A stretch of DNA of 64,000 bases from Allobosea sp. UNC402CLCol. Lineage in GTDB: Bacteria; Pseudomonadota; Alphaproteobacteria; Rhizobiales; Beijerinckiaceae. The notes below the pieces were generated by a model. It was not told the DNA's origin, made no database searches, and was given only the letters and a program-made list of their open reading frames with translations. Below, piece after piece: positions 18,568 through 29,232 of the stretch. The stretch is taken from positions 1 through 64,000 of the forward strand of contig NZ_JQJJ01000001.1 in NCBI RefSeq assembly GCF_000745475.1, read 5' to 3'. The translations under genes were made by a program, and so were the position numbers. Position 1 is the first letter of the stretch. Every line of letters begins with the position of its first letter.

Positions 18568-19490
18568 GAGCGCCCCTTGGCCGGCAGCAGCCCCTCGGGC
18601 CGCACGAACAGCACCGCCGCCATGACGAGGTAGATCAGCATGGAGGAGAGGGCGGCTCCCGTTGCGCGGGCCGAGGCGGGCGCCATGAACAGCCGCAGCA
18701 GATCGTTCATGAAGGAGCGGCCGAGCGTATCGACAAGCCCGACGATCAGCGCGCCGACAAAGGCGCCGCGGATCGAGCCGATGCCGCCAACGACGATGAC
18801 GACGAAGGCCAGGATCAGCACCGTGTCGCCCATGCCGGGCTCGACCGAGAGGATCGGCGCCGCCATCGCCCCGGCGAAGCCCGCGAGCATGGTGCCGAAG
18901 GCGAAGACGATCATGAACAGCTTGCGGATATCGATGCCGAGCGCCGAGACCATCGGCGCATTCGAGGCGCCGGCTCGCAGCAGCATGCCGGTGCGGGTCT
19001 TCTCGACGACGAACCAGAGAAGCGCGCCGACGCCCAGGCCTGCCCCGATCAGCGCGAAGCGGTAGACGGGATAGAGGATGCCGTCCATCAGCCGGACATT
19101 GCCCGACAGGAATTCGGGCACCGGCACGGAAAGCGGCGCCGCGCCCCATATCATCTTCACCGCCTGGTTGAACAGCAGGATCAGGCCGAAGGTCGCCAGC
19201 ACCTGGTCGAGATGCTCGCGTTCGTAGAGATGGCGGAAGACGAGGAATTCCAGCACCAGACCCAGCAGCAGCGCGGCGGCGAGCGCCAGCGCGAGTCCGA
19301 GCATGAAGGAGCCGGTCAGGCCGACGAAGGTCACGGCGAGATAGGCGCCGAGCATGTACTGGACGCCATGGGCGAGGTTGATGAAGTCCATCACGCCGAA
19401 GACCAGCGTCAGCCCGGCCGCGACCAGGAACAGCAGGATGCCGAACTGGAGCCCGTTGAGGAGCTGGACGATCAGGAGGCTTGTGGTCAT
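18564..19490 (-). CDS. ABC importer permease, LivH type
   Basis: 308 residues from ATG 19488-19490; an upstream TTG at 19523 is possible but lacks support. LivH features are GLTLVFGVMDFINLAHG and VVIVVGGIGSIRGAFVGAL. It is strongly hydrophobic. It is separated from the receptor gene by a palindromic repeat of about 120 bp, which may lower permease relative to receptor expression. Confidence 0.93.
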   Translation of the reverse strand: MTTSLLIVQLLNGLQFGILLFLVAAGLTLVFGVMDFINLAHGVQYMLGAYLAVTFVGLTGSFMLGLALALAAALLLGLVLEFLVFRHLYEREHLDQVLATFGLILLFNQAVKMIWGAAPLSVPVPEFLSGNVRLMDGILYPVYRFALIGAGLGVGALLWFVVEKTRTGMLLRAGASNAPMVSALGIDIRKLFMIVFAFGTMLAGFAGAMAAPILSVEPGMGDTVLILAFVVIVVGGIGSIRGAFVGALIVGLVDTLGRSFMNDLLRLFMAPASARATGAALSSMLIYLVMAAVLFVRPEGLLPAKGRS

Positions 19491-19529
19491 GGGATCGGTG
19501 GCTCGCTCTGCCGTCGCGATCAACCTCGA

Positions 19530-19651
19530 CCGTCATTCCGGGCGTAGCGAAGCGAAGGCCCGGAATCCATCGTAGAGCGCATTCCTTGCAGGACTCTGCC
19601 CTTCGATGGATCCCGGATCGGCGCCGCTTCGCGGCTTGTCCGGGATGACGG
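19530..19651. repeat. Palindromic intergenic repeat, copy 2
   Basis: Outer arms CCGTCATTCCGG and CCGGGATGACGG bound a ~122-bp element. The right half shares CGGATCGGCGCCGCT and CGCGGCTTGTCCGG with copy 1 at 10873-10970. It lies inside the ABC operon between the receptor and the LivH-type gene, a position where such hairpins often stabilise upstream mRNA. Confidence 0.8.
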
Positions 19652-19675
19652 TGGCGGATGTGGCGCCGAGGCGCC

Positions 19676-20848
19676 TTATTTCAACCCGCAATCCTTGGCG
19701 TGCGGATCGGCGTAGTCGGTGAACACCTTCTCGGCGATCTCGGTCTGGAACTTGCCGTCCGCGCGCTTCGCGACCTTGACGAGATAGAAGTCCTGGATCG
19801 GGAAGCCGTTGGTGTTGAACTTGAACTTGCCGCGCAGCGAGGTGAAGTCGGCTTTCTTGATGGCGTCGCGCAGCTTGTCGGCATTGCCGGTGCCGCCGGC
19901 TGCCTTCACGGCGGAATCGATCAGCATCGCCGCATCATAGGCCTGCTGGGCGTAGGAGCCCGGCACGATCTTGTAGGCGGCTTCATAGGCCTTCACGAAG
20001 TCCTTCGTCTGGGGGTTGTCCATGTTGGGCGCCCAGGTCATCCCGCCATAGAGCCCGACCGCCGCATCCTGCTGCGCCGGCAGGGTCGATTCATCGACCG
20101 TGAAGGCGGAGAGGAAGGGAATCTTGCCTTGCAGGCCGGCCTGCGACCACTGCTTGACGAAGTTGACGCCGAGCCCCCCGGGCAGGAAGGCGAAGACGAC
20201 GTCGGGCTTGGTGGAGGCGATCTTGGCGAGGTCGGCCGAGAAGTCGAGCGCGTTCAGCGGGGCGTAGACCTCATCGACGATCTCGCCCTTGAAGTAGCGC
20301 TTGAAGCCGGCGAGCGAGTCCTTACCCGCCTGATAGTTCGGCGCGATGATATAGGCCCGCTTGTAGTTCTGGTCCTGCGCGTATTTGCCGAGGACCTCGT
20401 GCACCTGGTCGTTCTGGTAGGAGGTGACGAAGAAGTTCTTGTTGCAGGCCTTGCCCGCCATGGTGGACGGGCCGGCATTCGGGCTGATCAGGAAGGCGCC
20501 GGAATCGAGCACGGGCTTGGCGATCGCGCCGAGGATGTTCGAGAAGACCGGGCCGACGACGAAGGTCGGCTTCTCGCTCTCGACGAAGCTGCGCACCCGG
20601 TCGACTGCGACGTCGGGCTTCAATTCGTCGTCGATCACGGTGATCTTGACCGGCACGCCGCCGAGCTTGCCGCCATTCTTGTCGACCGCGAGCTGGAAAC
20701 CGTCGCGGACCTGCTGGCCGAGAGCGGCGCCGGGGCCGGTCAGGACGCTGACCACGCCGATCTTCATCGGTTCCTGCGCCTGGGCCGAGGCCATGGAGAG
20801 GGCCAGCGCGCCACAACCGAGCGCGAGTGCGAATTTGAGAGTCGTCAT
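19676..20848 (-). CDS. ABC substrate-binding protein, branched-chain amino acid (LivK/HAAT) family
   Basis: 390 residues. A Sec signal peptide covers about residues 1-25 (ending ASAQAQ). Family features include IGVVSVLTGPGAALGQQVRDG and AYIIAPNYQAGKDSLAGFKR. ATG 20846-20848 follows GGGAGGG. It is the receptor for the LivHMGF-type subunits downstream. The ligand is not fixed by family; several such receptors bind aromatic acids. The palindrome at 20929-20950 shared with the monooxygenase promoter favours an aromatic ligand here. Confidence 0.92.
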   Translation of the reverse strand: MTTLKFALALGCGALALSMASAQAQEPMKIGVVSVLTGPGAALGQQVRDGFQLAVDKNGGKLGGVPVKITVIDDELKPDVAVDRVRSFVESEKPTFVVGPVFSNILGAIAKPVLDSGAFLISPNAGPSTMAGKACNKNFFVTSYQNDQVHEVLGKYAQDQNYKRAYIIAPNYQAGKDSLAGFKRYFKGEIVDEVYAPLNALDFSADLAKIASTKPDVVFAFLPGGLGVNFVKQWSQAGLQGKIPFLSAFTVDESTLPAQQDAAVGLYGGMTWAPNMDNPQTKDFVKAYEAAYKIVPGSYAQQAYDAAMLIDSAVKAAGGTGNADKLRDAIKKADFTSLRGKFKFNTNGFPIQDFYLVKVAKRADGKFQTEIAEKVFTDYADPHAKDCGLK

Positions 20849-20928
20849 CGATGCCCTCCCGGGACGAACGAGCGAAAAAGGAGGCGCGGCCGGGTTCCCT
20901 CGGACTTCTTTGGCTCGCGCCGGAGCAT

Positions 20929-20950
20929 AATGTTTCAAGCTTAAAATATC
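20929..20950. promoter_or_regulatory. 22-bp palindrome, probable MarR-type operator, copy B
   Basis: The core TTTCAAGCTTAAAA with central AAGCTT matches copy A at 13794-13815 in 19 of 22 positions (differences at positions 1, 4 and 11). It lies 81-102 bp upstream of the ABC receptor ATG. Its left arm is less perfect than that of copy A. Confidence 0.6.
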
Positions 20951-21126
20951 TGCAAGGGCTGCATGCTGAAATTTCGCGCAGACGGTGCCCGCCGTCCATC
21001 CCCGGCCGCGCAAAATCTTTGCCGGCGGGCTGCATCCCCGGGGCGCGTTTGGAAGGCCGGGGCGTTTTCAGGAAAACGCCGTCGTACCGGGGCAAGCCCG
21101 GGACGACGGCGCGATCCTGCGAGAGG

Positions 21127-21154
21127 CCGGTCCGTTCAGCGAATGACGGACCGG
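21127..21154 (-). terminator. Hairpin downstream of katG
   Basis: CCGGTCCGT (21127-21135) and ACGGACCGG (21146-21154) are exact 9-bp arms with a 10-base loop, 46 bp past the katG stop. There is no clear U-run on the minus strand, so a rho-independent role is only probable. Confidence 0.45.
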
Positions 21155-21200
21155 TTCGCGTGAGCGCCCGCCCGCAGGATGGCGGCCGGGCGTCGTTGCA

Positions 21201-23701
<2,501 letters not shown>

Positions 23702-24610
23702 ATGACGAACCTGACACTCAAGCAGCTTCGCTATTTCGAGGCGCTGGCGCGGCACGGTCATTTCGGACGCGCGGCCGAGGCGTGCTCGATCTCGCAGCCG
23801 GCCCTGTCGATGCAGATCAAGGTTCTCGAGGGCGAGCTCGGCTCCGATCTCTTCGAGAGAGGCGGGCGCCAGGTTCGCCTGACGCGTTTCGGCGAGGGAA
23901 TCGCGGAGCGGGCGAGGGAGATCCTGCGCTCGTTCGACGAGCTGGAAGGCTATGCCCGCGCCTCCCGCGGCGGGCAGGTCGCGCGGTTGCGCATCGGCGT
24001 GATCCCGACGGTCGCGCCCTATCTGCTGCCGAACCTCATCGGCGATCTCACCCGTCTGCATGGCGGCCTCGACCTCCATGTGCGCGAGACGCTGACGCCG
24101 AAGCTGGTCGAGGAATTGAACGAGGGGCGCCTCGACATGGCGATCGTCGCCTTGCCGGTATCGGAGCCGTCCCTGACCGAGGTCGCGCTTTTCACCGAGA
24201 GCTTCGTCCTTCTCCGCCCGCGCGCGGATGACGGGAAGCCGGCCCCGAGCCGCGAGGCGCTGCGCGAGATGAGGCTGCTGCTGCTCGAGGAGGGGCATTG
24301 CTTCCGTGATCAGGCCCTCTCTTTCTGCAATACCAGACCGCGTGCCGCGCAGCCGCGTGACCTTTTGGATGCGAGTTCGCTGTCGACGCTGGTCCAGATG
24401 GTCGATGCCGGGCTGGGCGTCACCCTGATCCCGGAAATGGCCGTGGCGGTCGAGACGCGCTCGGCTTCCGTCTCCATCGTCCGCTTCGAGGCGCCGCAGC
24501 CCTCCCGCACGATCGGCATGGTCTGGCGCAGGACGAGCCCGCTGGCCCCCCAGCTCCGCGAGATATCGGAGGTGGTTCGCCAGTCGGCGAGACCGTTGCC
24601 CTCACCGTGA
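23702..24610 (+). CDS. oxyR: OxyR peroxide-sensing LysR regulator
   Basis: 302 residues. LysR helix-turn-helix at residues ~5-64 (LKQLRYFEALARHGHFGRA). The redox pair is in EEGHCFRDQALSFC: Cys200 and Cys209, matching Cys199/Cys208 of E. coli OxyR. H2O2 oxidises the pair to a disulfide and turns on target genes. Position next to divergent katG supports this strongly. Its last codons overlap the convergent ABC permease gene by 9 bp. No good ribosome site precedes the ATG. Confidence 0.95.
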   Translation: MTNLTLKQLRYFEALARHGHFGRAAEACSISQPALSMQIKVLEGELGSDLFERGGRQVRLTRFGEGIAERAREILRSFDELEGYARASRGGQVARLRIGVIPTVAPYLLPNLIGDLTRLHGGLDLHVRETLTPKLVEELNEGRLDMAIVALPVSEPSLTEVALFTESFVLLRPRADDGKPAPSREALREMRLLLLEEGHCFRDQALSFCNTRPRAAQPRDLLDASSLSTLVQMVDAGLGVTLIPEMAVAVETRSASVSIVRFEAPQPSRTIGMVWRRTSPLAPQLREISEVVRQSARPLPSP

Positions 24611-25471
24611 GCGGGAGCGCGGGTCCGAGGCGTCGCGCAGGGCATCGCCGAGCAGGTTGAGCGCGAGCACCGTTGCCAGGATCGCGAGGCTCGGAAAGAC
24701 CGCGAGCCACCAGGCGTCCAGGATGTTCTCGAAGCCTTCGCGGATCATGCCGCCCCAGGTCGCGGCCGGTGGCGGCACGCCGAGCCCGATGAAGCTCAGC
24801 GAGGCTTCCGTGCGGATCGCCGATGCCAGCCAGAGCGAGCTCATCACCACCACATCCGACAGCATGTTGGGCAGGATGTGCCGGGTCATGATCCGGAACG
24901 GCCCGCAGCCATAGGAGCGGCTCGCCTCGACGAAGTCGCGCTGGCGCAGCGTGATCGTCGGGGCGCGGGCCACGCGGGCGAAGGGCGCGATCTCGGTGAC
25001 GGCGATGGCGATGATCAGGTTTTCCAGGCTCGCCCCCAGCATCGCGGCGATCATCAGGCCGAGCAGCAGGGTCGGGAACGCCAGCAGCACGTCGAGCACG
25101 CCCATGACGAGCTGGTCGAAGAGGCCGCCGATATAGCCGGCGATGACGCCGATCGCCGTGCCGATCAGCATGGCGATGAGGATCGCGACGAAGCCGACGA
25201 AGAGAGAGATGCGCGCCCCGTAGATCAGGCGCGAGAGCACGTCGCGGCCATAGGAATCGGTGCCGAGCCAGAACTCGGCCGAAGGTGGTTCGAGCCGGGC
25301 GACGATGTTCTGCTCGAGCGGATCGTGCGGCGCGAGCCAGGGCGCGAACACCGCGACGAAGACGATCAGGCCGAGCAGGACGAGGCCGATCCAGGCGAGC
25401 TTGTTCTGGCTGAAGGCGAGCCAGAGGCCGCCCGGCCGCAATTCGACGGTCGTGGAGGCGACGGCGCTCAT
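24602..25471 (-). CDS. ABC importer permease, DppC type
   Basis: 289 residues with the DppC-type N-terminal helix, FWLGTDSYGRDVLSRLIYG, and the EAA loop (DFVEASRSYGCGPFRIMTRHILPN). It ends LGDALRDASDPRSRSR. The start overlaps the stop of the DppB-type gene by 4 bp (25468-25471). It is the last gene of the opine-like operon, which includes no ATPase. Its receptor is probably the SBP at 32696-34246. Confidence 0.92.
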   Translation of the reverse strand: MSAVASTTVELRPGGLWLAFSQNKLAWIGLVLLGLIVFVAVFAPWLAPHDPLEQNIVARLEPPSAEFWLGTDSYGRDVLSRLIYGARISLFVGFVAILIAMLIGTAIGVIAGYIGGLFDQLVMGVLDVLLAFPTLLLGLMIAAMLGASLENLIIAIAVTEIAPFARVARAPTITLRQRDFVEASRSYGCGPFRIMTRHILPNMLSDVVVMSSLWLASAIRTEASLSFIGLGVPPPAATWGGMIREGFENILDAWWLAVFPSLAILATVLALNLLGDALRDASDPRSRSR

Positions 25472-26412
25472 GTGTATTTCACCCTTGGATCGACGAGGCC
25501 ATAGGCCATGTCCGTCACGGTGTTCACGATGATCACGCAGATGGCGAAGATGATCATCAGCCCCTGCAGCAGCGTGTAGTCGCGGGCGTTGAGCGCGCCG
25601 ATGATCAGCTTGCCCAGGCCCGGCCGGTTGAAGATGATCTCGGTCAGCACCGAATTGCCGATCAGCGTGCCGAAATAGAGCCCGACCACCGTGATGATCG
25701 GGATCAGGCTGTTGCGCAGCGCATGGGTGACGACGAGCCGGGTCGGGCTCACCCCCTTGGCGCGGGCGGTGCGGATATAGTCCTCGGTGAGGACGCCGAG
25801 CATCGCCGCACGCGTCACCCGCATCACATAGGCCGTCATGATGATGCCGAGATTGAGCGCCGGCAGCGCCAGCGCACGCAGGCGCTCCGTCAGGTCGCCC
25901 GAGCCGCTGGTATTGCCCAGCACCGGGAACCAGCCGAGCTGGATGGCGAAGACGATCAGCATCAGGATGCCGGAGACGAAGGCTGGGAAGGAGAGCCCGA
26001 CCAGCGAGACGACGCGCGCGACATAGTCGATCCAGCCATTGCGGCTGAGCGCGGCGGCGACGCCGAGCGGCAGGCCGAAGACGAGGCCGATGGCGACGGC
26101 GGCGACCGTCAGTTCGATGGTCGAGGGCAGGACGAGCAGCACCTCCTGGATGACGCTGCGGCCGCTGCTCAGGGACTGGCCGAGATCGCCGGTGAGCACC
26201 TTGCCGATGAAGGCGAGGTACTGGACATGGACCGGCTGGTCGAGGCCGAGCTTCTCCCGCAGCGCCGCGAGCGAGGCGGCGCTCGCCTGATCGCCGAGGA
26301 TGACGGAAGCGGCATCGCCCGGCACGAGCCTGACCAGCACGAAGATCGCCGTCAGCATCACGAACAGCGTGGGAATGGCGAGCAGGAGGCGCCTGACAAC
26401 GAAGCTCGTCAT
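25468..26412 (-). CDS. ABC importer permease, DppB type
   Basis: 314 residues from ATG 26410-26412, in a 4-bp overlap with the oxidase gene stop, which fixes the start. Features: VVRRLLLAIPTLFVMLTAIF, the SFPAFVSGILML segment, the EAA loop EDYIRTARAKGVSPTRLVV, and the ending MAYGLVDPRVKYT. It forms the pore with the next subunit. Confidence 0.92.
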   Translation of the reverse strand: MTSFVVRRLLLAIPTLFVMLTAIFVLVRLVPGDAASVILGDQASAASLAALREKLGLDQPVHVQYLAFIGKVLTGDLGQSLSSGRSVIQEVLLVLPSTIELTVAAVAIGLVFGLPLGVAAALSRNGWIDYVARVVSLVGLSFPAFVSGILMLIVFAIQLGWFPVLGNTSGSGDLTERLRALALPALNLGIIMTAYVMRVTRAAMLGVLTEDYIRTARAKGVSPTRLVVTHALRNSLIPIITVVGLYFGTLIGNSVLTEIIFNRPGLGKLIIGALNARDYTLLQGLMIIFAICVIIVNTVTDMAYGLVDPRVKYT

Positions 26413-27539
26413 GCCGCGGCCCTTTCCTGCATCAGGCGTTGCGGCGCGAAGGCCGCGATCTCGCGCCGGGTGTGGCCTTCGACGACGAGCTCGGCCAGGA
26501 TCGAGCCGACGACCGGGACGAGCTGGAAGCCGTGCCCGGAGAAGCCGAAGGCATGGAAGAGGCCGGGCGCATTCGGCGAGGCGCCGATCACCGGCAGGCG
26601 GTCGCGCGTCTGCGCCTCGATTCCGGTCCAGCAACGGGCGATGCGGACCCCGTGCACGGCCGGGAAGAGGTCGCTCGACGCGCGCGCGCCCTTGGCCAGC
26701 TCGCTGAAGTTCACCGTGCTGCTTTCCCGGTCGAGATCGGCCGCGCCTTGCAGACCGCCGCCGATCACCAGCGTGCCCTGGTCCGACTGCTTGAAGGAGA
26801 GCGCCCGGCCGACCACGCTGACCACGGGGTCGAGCAGCGGCGCGAGGCGCTCGGTCACGATCATCATCGAGGCGCGCACGCCGAGCGCGATGTCGTCGCC
26901 GAACAAGGCCGCCAGCCGAGCCGCCCAGGCGCCGGCGGCATTGACCACGACCGGCGCGCGGAAGCGGCGATCGCCGCAGGCGAGCAGCCAGTCCGGGCCC
27001 TGCCGGTCGACCGCCTCGACGCCGCAGCCCTCGGCGATGACGACGCCCTCGGCCTCGCAGGCACGGCGGAAGGCGAGGATGGTCCGGTGCGGATCGGCCG
27101 CGCCGTCGCGTCGCGCGACCAGCGCGCCGACGCAATGCGGGCTCAGCGCCGGCACGAGGCGGCGCAGTTCCTTCGCATCGACCAGCTCCTCATGACTGTG
27201 CCCGAGCGCGCGCATCTTCGCCTCGCGCTGGAGCAGGGCCGGCATATGCTCGTCGCGTTCCGCGACATTGACCTGGCCACGGGCGTGAAAGCCGCAATCG
27301 TCGCCGACGATCTCCGCGATGCGATGCCACATCGCCATGGCCTCGAGCGAGATCGGCACCTCCGCGATGTCGCGGTTGAGGGTGCGCACCCCGGCAGCCG
27401 TGGCGCCCGAGGCGTGCCGGCCCGTCCAGCGCCGCTCGATCACCACGACGCGGCGGCCGGCGCGGGCCAGATGCAGCGCGGCGGACAGGCCGTGCAGCCC
27501 GCCCCCCACCACCGCGACATCGAAGGCCTCGATGCTCAT
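26409..27539 (-). CDS. FAD-dependent amino acid/imino acid oxidase (DAO family), second copy
   Basis: 376 residues. The FAD motif VVGGGLHGLSAALHLARAG lies at residues ~9-27, and the DAO-family ending GFSGHGFQLVPVVGSILAEL is present. Such flavoproteins oxidise secondary amines, D-amino acids or glycine derivatives. ATG 27537-27539 overlaps the stop of the HcnB-like gene. It is a second DAO-type subunit besides the one at 29213, so the unit may encode either a four-part complex or two oxidation steps. Confidence 0.9.
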   Translation of the reverse strand: MSIEAFDVAVVGGGLHGLSAALHLARAGRRVVVIERRWTGRHASGATAAGVRTLNRDIAEVPISLEAMAMWHRIAEIVGDDCGFHARGQVNVAERDEHMPALLQREAKMRALGHSHEELVDAKELRRLVPALSPHCVGALVARRDGAADPHRTILAFRRACEAEGVVIAEGCGVEAVDRQGPDWLLACGDRRFRAPVVVNAAGAWAARLAALFGDDIALGVRASMMIVTERLAPLLDPVVSVVGRALSFKQSDQGTLVIGGGLQGAADLDRESSTVNFSELAKGARASSDLFPAVHGVRIARCWTGIEAQTRDRLPVIGASPNAPGLFHAFGFSGHGFQLVPVVGSILAELVVEGHTRREIAAFAPQRLMQERAAA

Positions 27540-28939
27540 GCCGCCGGCTCCTGCTCGTCGAGGCTGGCGAGTTCGCCGAGCGTCACGGGCTTCAAGGGCG
27601 GCCGGATGCGGTAGAAGCCGACCTCCTCGACAGGCCGGTTCTGAACCGCCGCGACGATATGGGCCATGGTGTAGCCGCATTGCCGCCCCTGACAGGGGCC
27701 CATGCCGGCGCGGGTGAAGGCCTTGAGCTGGTTCGGCCCAGGCCGCCCCTGCGCAGCGCGGGTGCGCAATTCGCCGGCCGTGACCTCCTCGCAGCGGCAC
27801 ACCAGCGTCTCGTCGGCGGGCGCGAAGACCTGCGGCCGCGGCGCGTAGAGAGCATCGAGGAAAGGCCGAAGCGCGAGCGCGCGTGACAGCGTGGCTCGCT
27901 CCGGACGCGCGGCGGCCTCGGCCGCATCGTCCCGCAGCTTTCCGAGCTTGGTGGCGACACGCAGCGCCGCGAGCCGCCCACGCGGCTCGGCCGCCTCGGC
28001 CCCGCCGATGCCGGCGCCGTCGCCGGCGACGAAGACGTTCGCCTGCGAGGTCTCGCCCCATCTGTCGAGCGCGGGGACCTGGCAATGCTGGCCGGCATCC
28101 CACTTGACCGCGCAGCCCAGCGCGAGCGGGGCATGGATGTTCGGCACAACGCCCTCATGGACGAGCAGCACCTCGGCGGCGACATCGCCTTCCCGGCCGT
28201 CCTGCGTGCGGTAATGCAGGCTTTCGAGACGCCCGTCGCCTTCGGCACGCAGCTCCGCGACATGGCGGATGATCGGGAAGCCGGCCCGTTTCAGCGCCAG
28301 CGACCAGGACAGGCCCTTGACGAGGTCGCCGAAGCGTCCGAGCCCCTGCGGCAGATGGCGCAGCGCCGCGCCGACCCGTCCGCGCGGCGTGGTGTCGAGG
28401 AAACCGGCGATCCGCCCGCCGGCCGCCAGAAGCTGCGTCATGTAGAGCAATGGCAGCGGCCCGCAGCCGGCGATCCAGACCGGCTTGTCCGGGACGGAAT
28501 CGGCGGTCTTCAGCAGGATCTGCGCCGCGCCGACCGTCAGCACGCCCGGCAGCGTCCAGCCCGGGAAGGGCACCGGGCGCTCCTGCGCACCGGTGGCGAG
28601 GATGATCGCCTCGGCGGTCACGCTGCGGGCCCGGCCGTCGCGGGTCAGGAAGGCGCGAAACCCCGGCTCGATCTGCCAGAGCTGACTCTGAGGCTCGTAG
28701 AGGGCGCCGCAGGCGCGGAAGGCGGCGGCGCGGTCGACGCCGGCGCGATAGGCTTCTCCCAGCCGCGCCAGGCGCGGCGTCGCAGCGACGGTCTCGATGG
28801 CGCGCCAGATCTGGCCGCCGGGCGCCGACTGATCGTCGACCACCCGCACGGACAAGCCATGGCGGCGGGCTGTCACAGCAGCGGCCATGCCGGCCGGCCC
28901 CGCGCCGACGATCAGGAGATCGGTATGATGATCGCTCAT
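27536..28939 (-). CDS. HcnB/OoxA-like FAD- and iron-sulfur-binding dehydrogenase subunit
   Basis: 467 residues. GAGPAG (12-17) binds the first nucleotide; a second, altered site reads IAGCGPLP. The C-terminal ~90 residues carry a BFD-like cluster pattern, CRC followed by CQGRQC. This is the alpha subunit type of opine oxidases, D-hydroxyproline dehydrogenase and HcnB. With the small [2Fe-2S] protein and the DAO subunit it should form a membrane-linked dehydrogenase. ATG 28937-28939 overlaps the upstream stop. Confidence 0.9.
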   Translation of the reverse strand: MSDHHTDLLIVGAGPAGMAAAVTARRHGLSVRVVDDQSAPGGQIWRAIETVAATPRLARLGEAYRAGVDRAAAFRACGALYEPQSQLWQIEPGFRAFLTRDGRARSVTAEAIILATGAQERPVPFPGWTLPGVLTVGAAQILLKTADSVPDKPVWIAGCGPLPLLYMTQLLAAGGRIAGFLDTTPRGRVGAALRHLPQGLGRFGDLVKGLSWSLALKRAGFPIIRHVAELRAEGDGRLESLHYRTQDGREGDVAAEVLLVHEGVVPNIHAPLALGCAVKWDAGQHCQVPALDRWGETSQANVFVAGDGAGIGGAEAAEPRGRLAALRVATKLGKLRDDAAEAAARPERATLSRALALRPFLDALYAPRPQVFAPADETLVCRCEEVTAGELRTRAAQGRPGPNQLKAFTRAGMGPCQGRQCGYTMAHIVAAVQNRPVEEVGFYRIRPPLKPVTLGELASLDEQEPAA

Positions 28940-29232
28940 GCGGAGAGGCTCCGGCGTCCCTGCTGGCGGGTCACGGACATGCCGTCCCGCACTGGCGTCA
29001 GGCAGCTCTGCACGGAGCCCTGGCCATCGACCTCGACGAGGCATTCGAAGCAGACGCCCATCATGCAATAGGGCGCGCGGCGGCTTTCCGAGACCGGCGT
29101 GGTCCGGTTCCAGCCTTCGGGCTGGCGCAGCAGCACGGCGGCGACGCTCTCTCCGGCTTCGGCCCGGACCGGGCGTCCGTCGATATGGACCGTGACGGTA
29201 GCCGGCCCTGGATCATGCAGCTTGCGGAACAT
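28936..29232 (-). CDS. HcnA-like small [2Fe-2S] protein
   Basis: 98 residues, single ferredoxin-like domain. Cluster cysteines are Cys56, Cys61, Cys64 and Cys77 (C-x4-C-x2-C-x12-C). This matches the small subunit of HcnABC and of opine or D-hydroxyproline dehydrogenases, which passes electrons from the flavin subunits. The start ATG 29230-29232 overlaps the end of the DAO gene by 20 bp. A longer form upstream would lie wholly inside that gene and is unlikely. Confidence 0.9.
   Translation of the reverse strand: MFRKLHDPGPATVTVHIDGRPVRAEAGESVAAVLLRQPEGWNRTTPVSESRRAPYCMMGVCFECLVEVDGQGSVQSCLTPVRDGMSVTRQQGRRSLSA

Larger units (their letters stand above)
20849..21200. promoter_or_regulatory. Gap between ABC receptor start and katG end, 352 bp
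   Basis: No gene is apparent. From the receptor side it holds the palindrome at 20929-20950. It then has a dyad GGCGTTTTC-AG-GAAAACGCC (21061-21080) fused to a second dyad around GTCGTACCGG and CCCGGGACGAC (21077-21111), and finally the hairpin at 21127-21154 that probably ends katG. Confidence 0.6.

Noticed and set aside
18568..19536. N-terminal extension of the LivM-type permease frame
   Set aside because: It is an out-of-frame reading of the LivH-type gene. The GTG at 18567, overlapping the LivH-type stop, is the real start.
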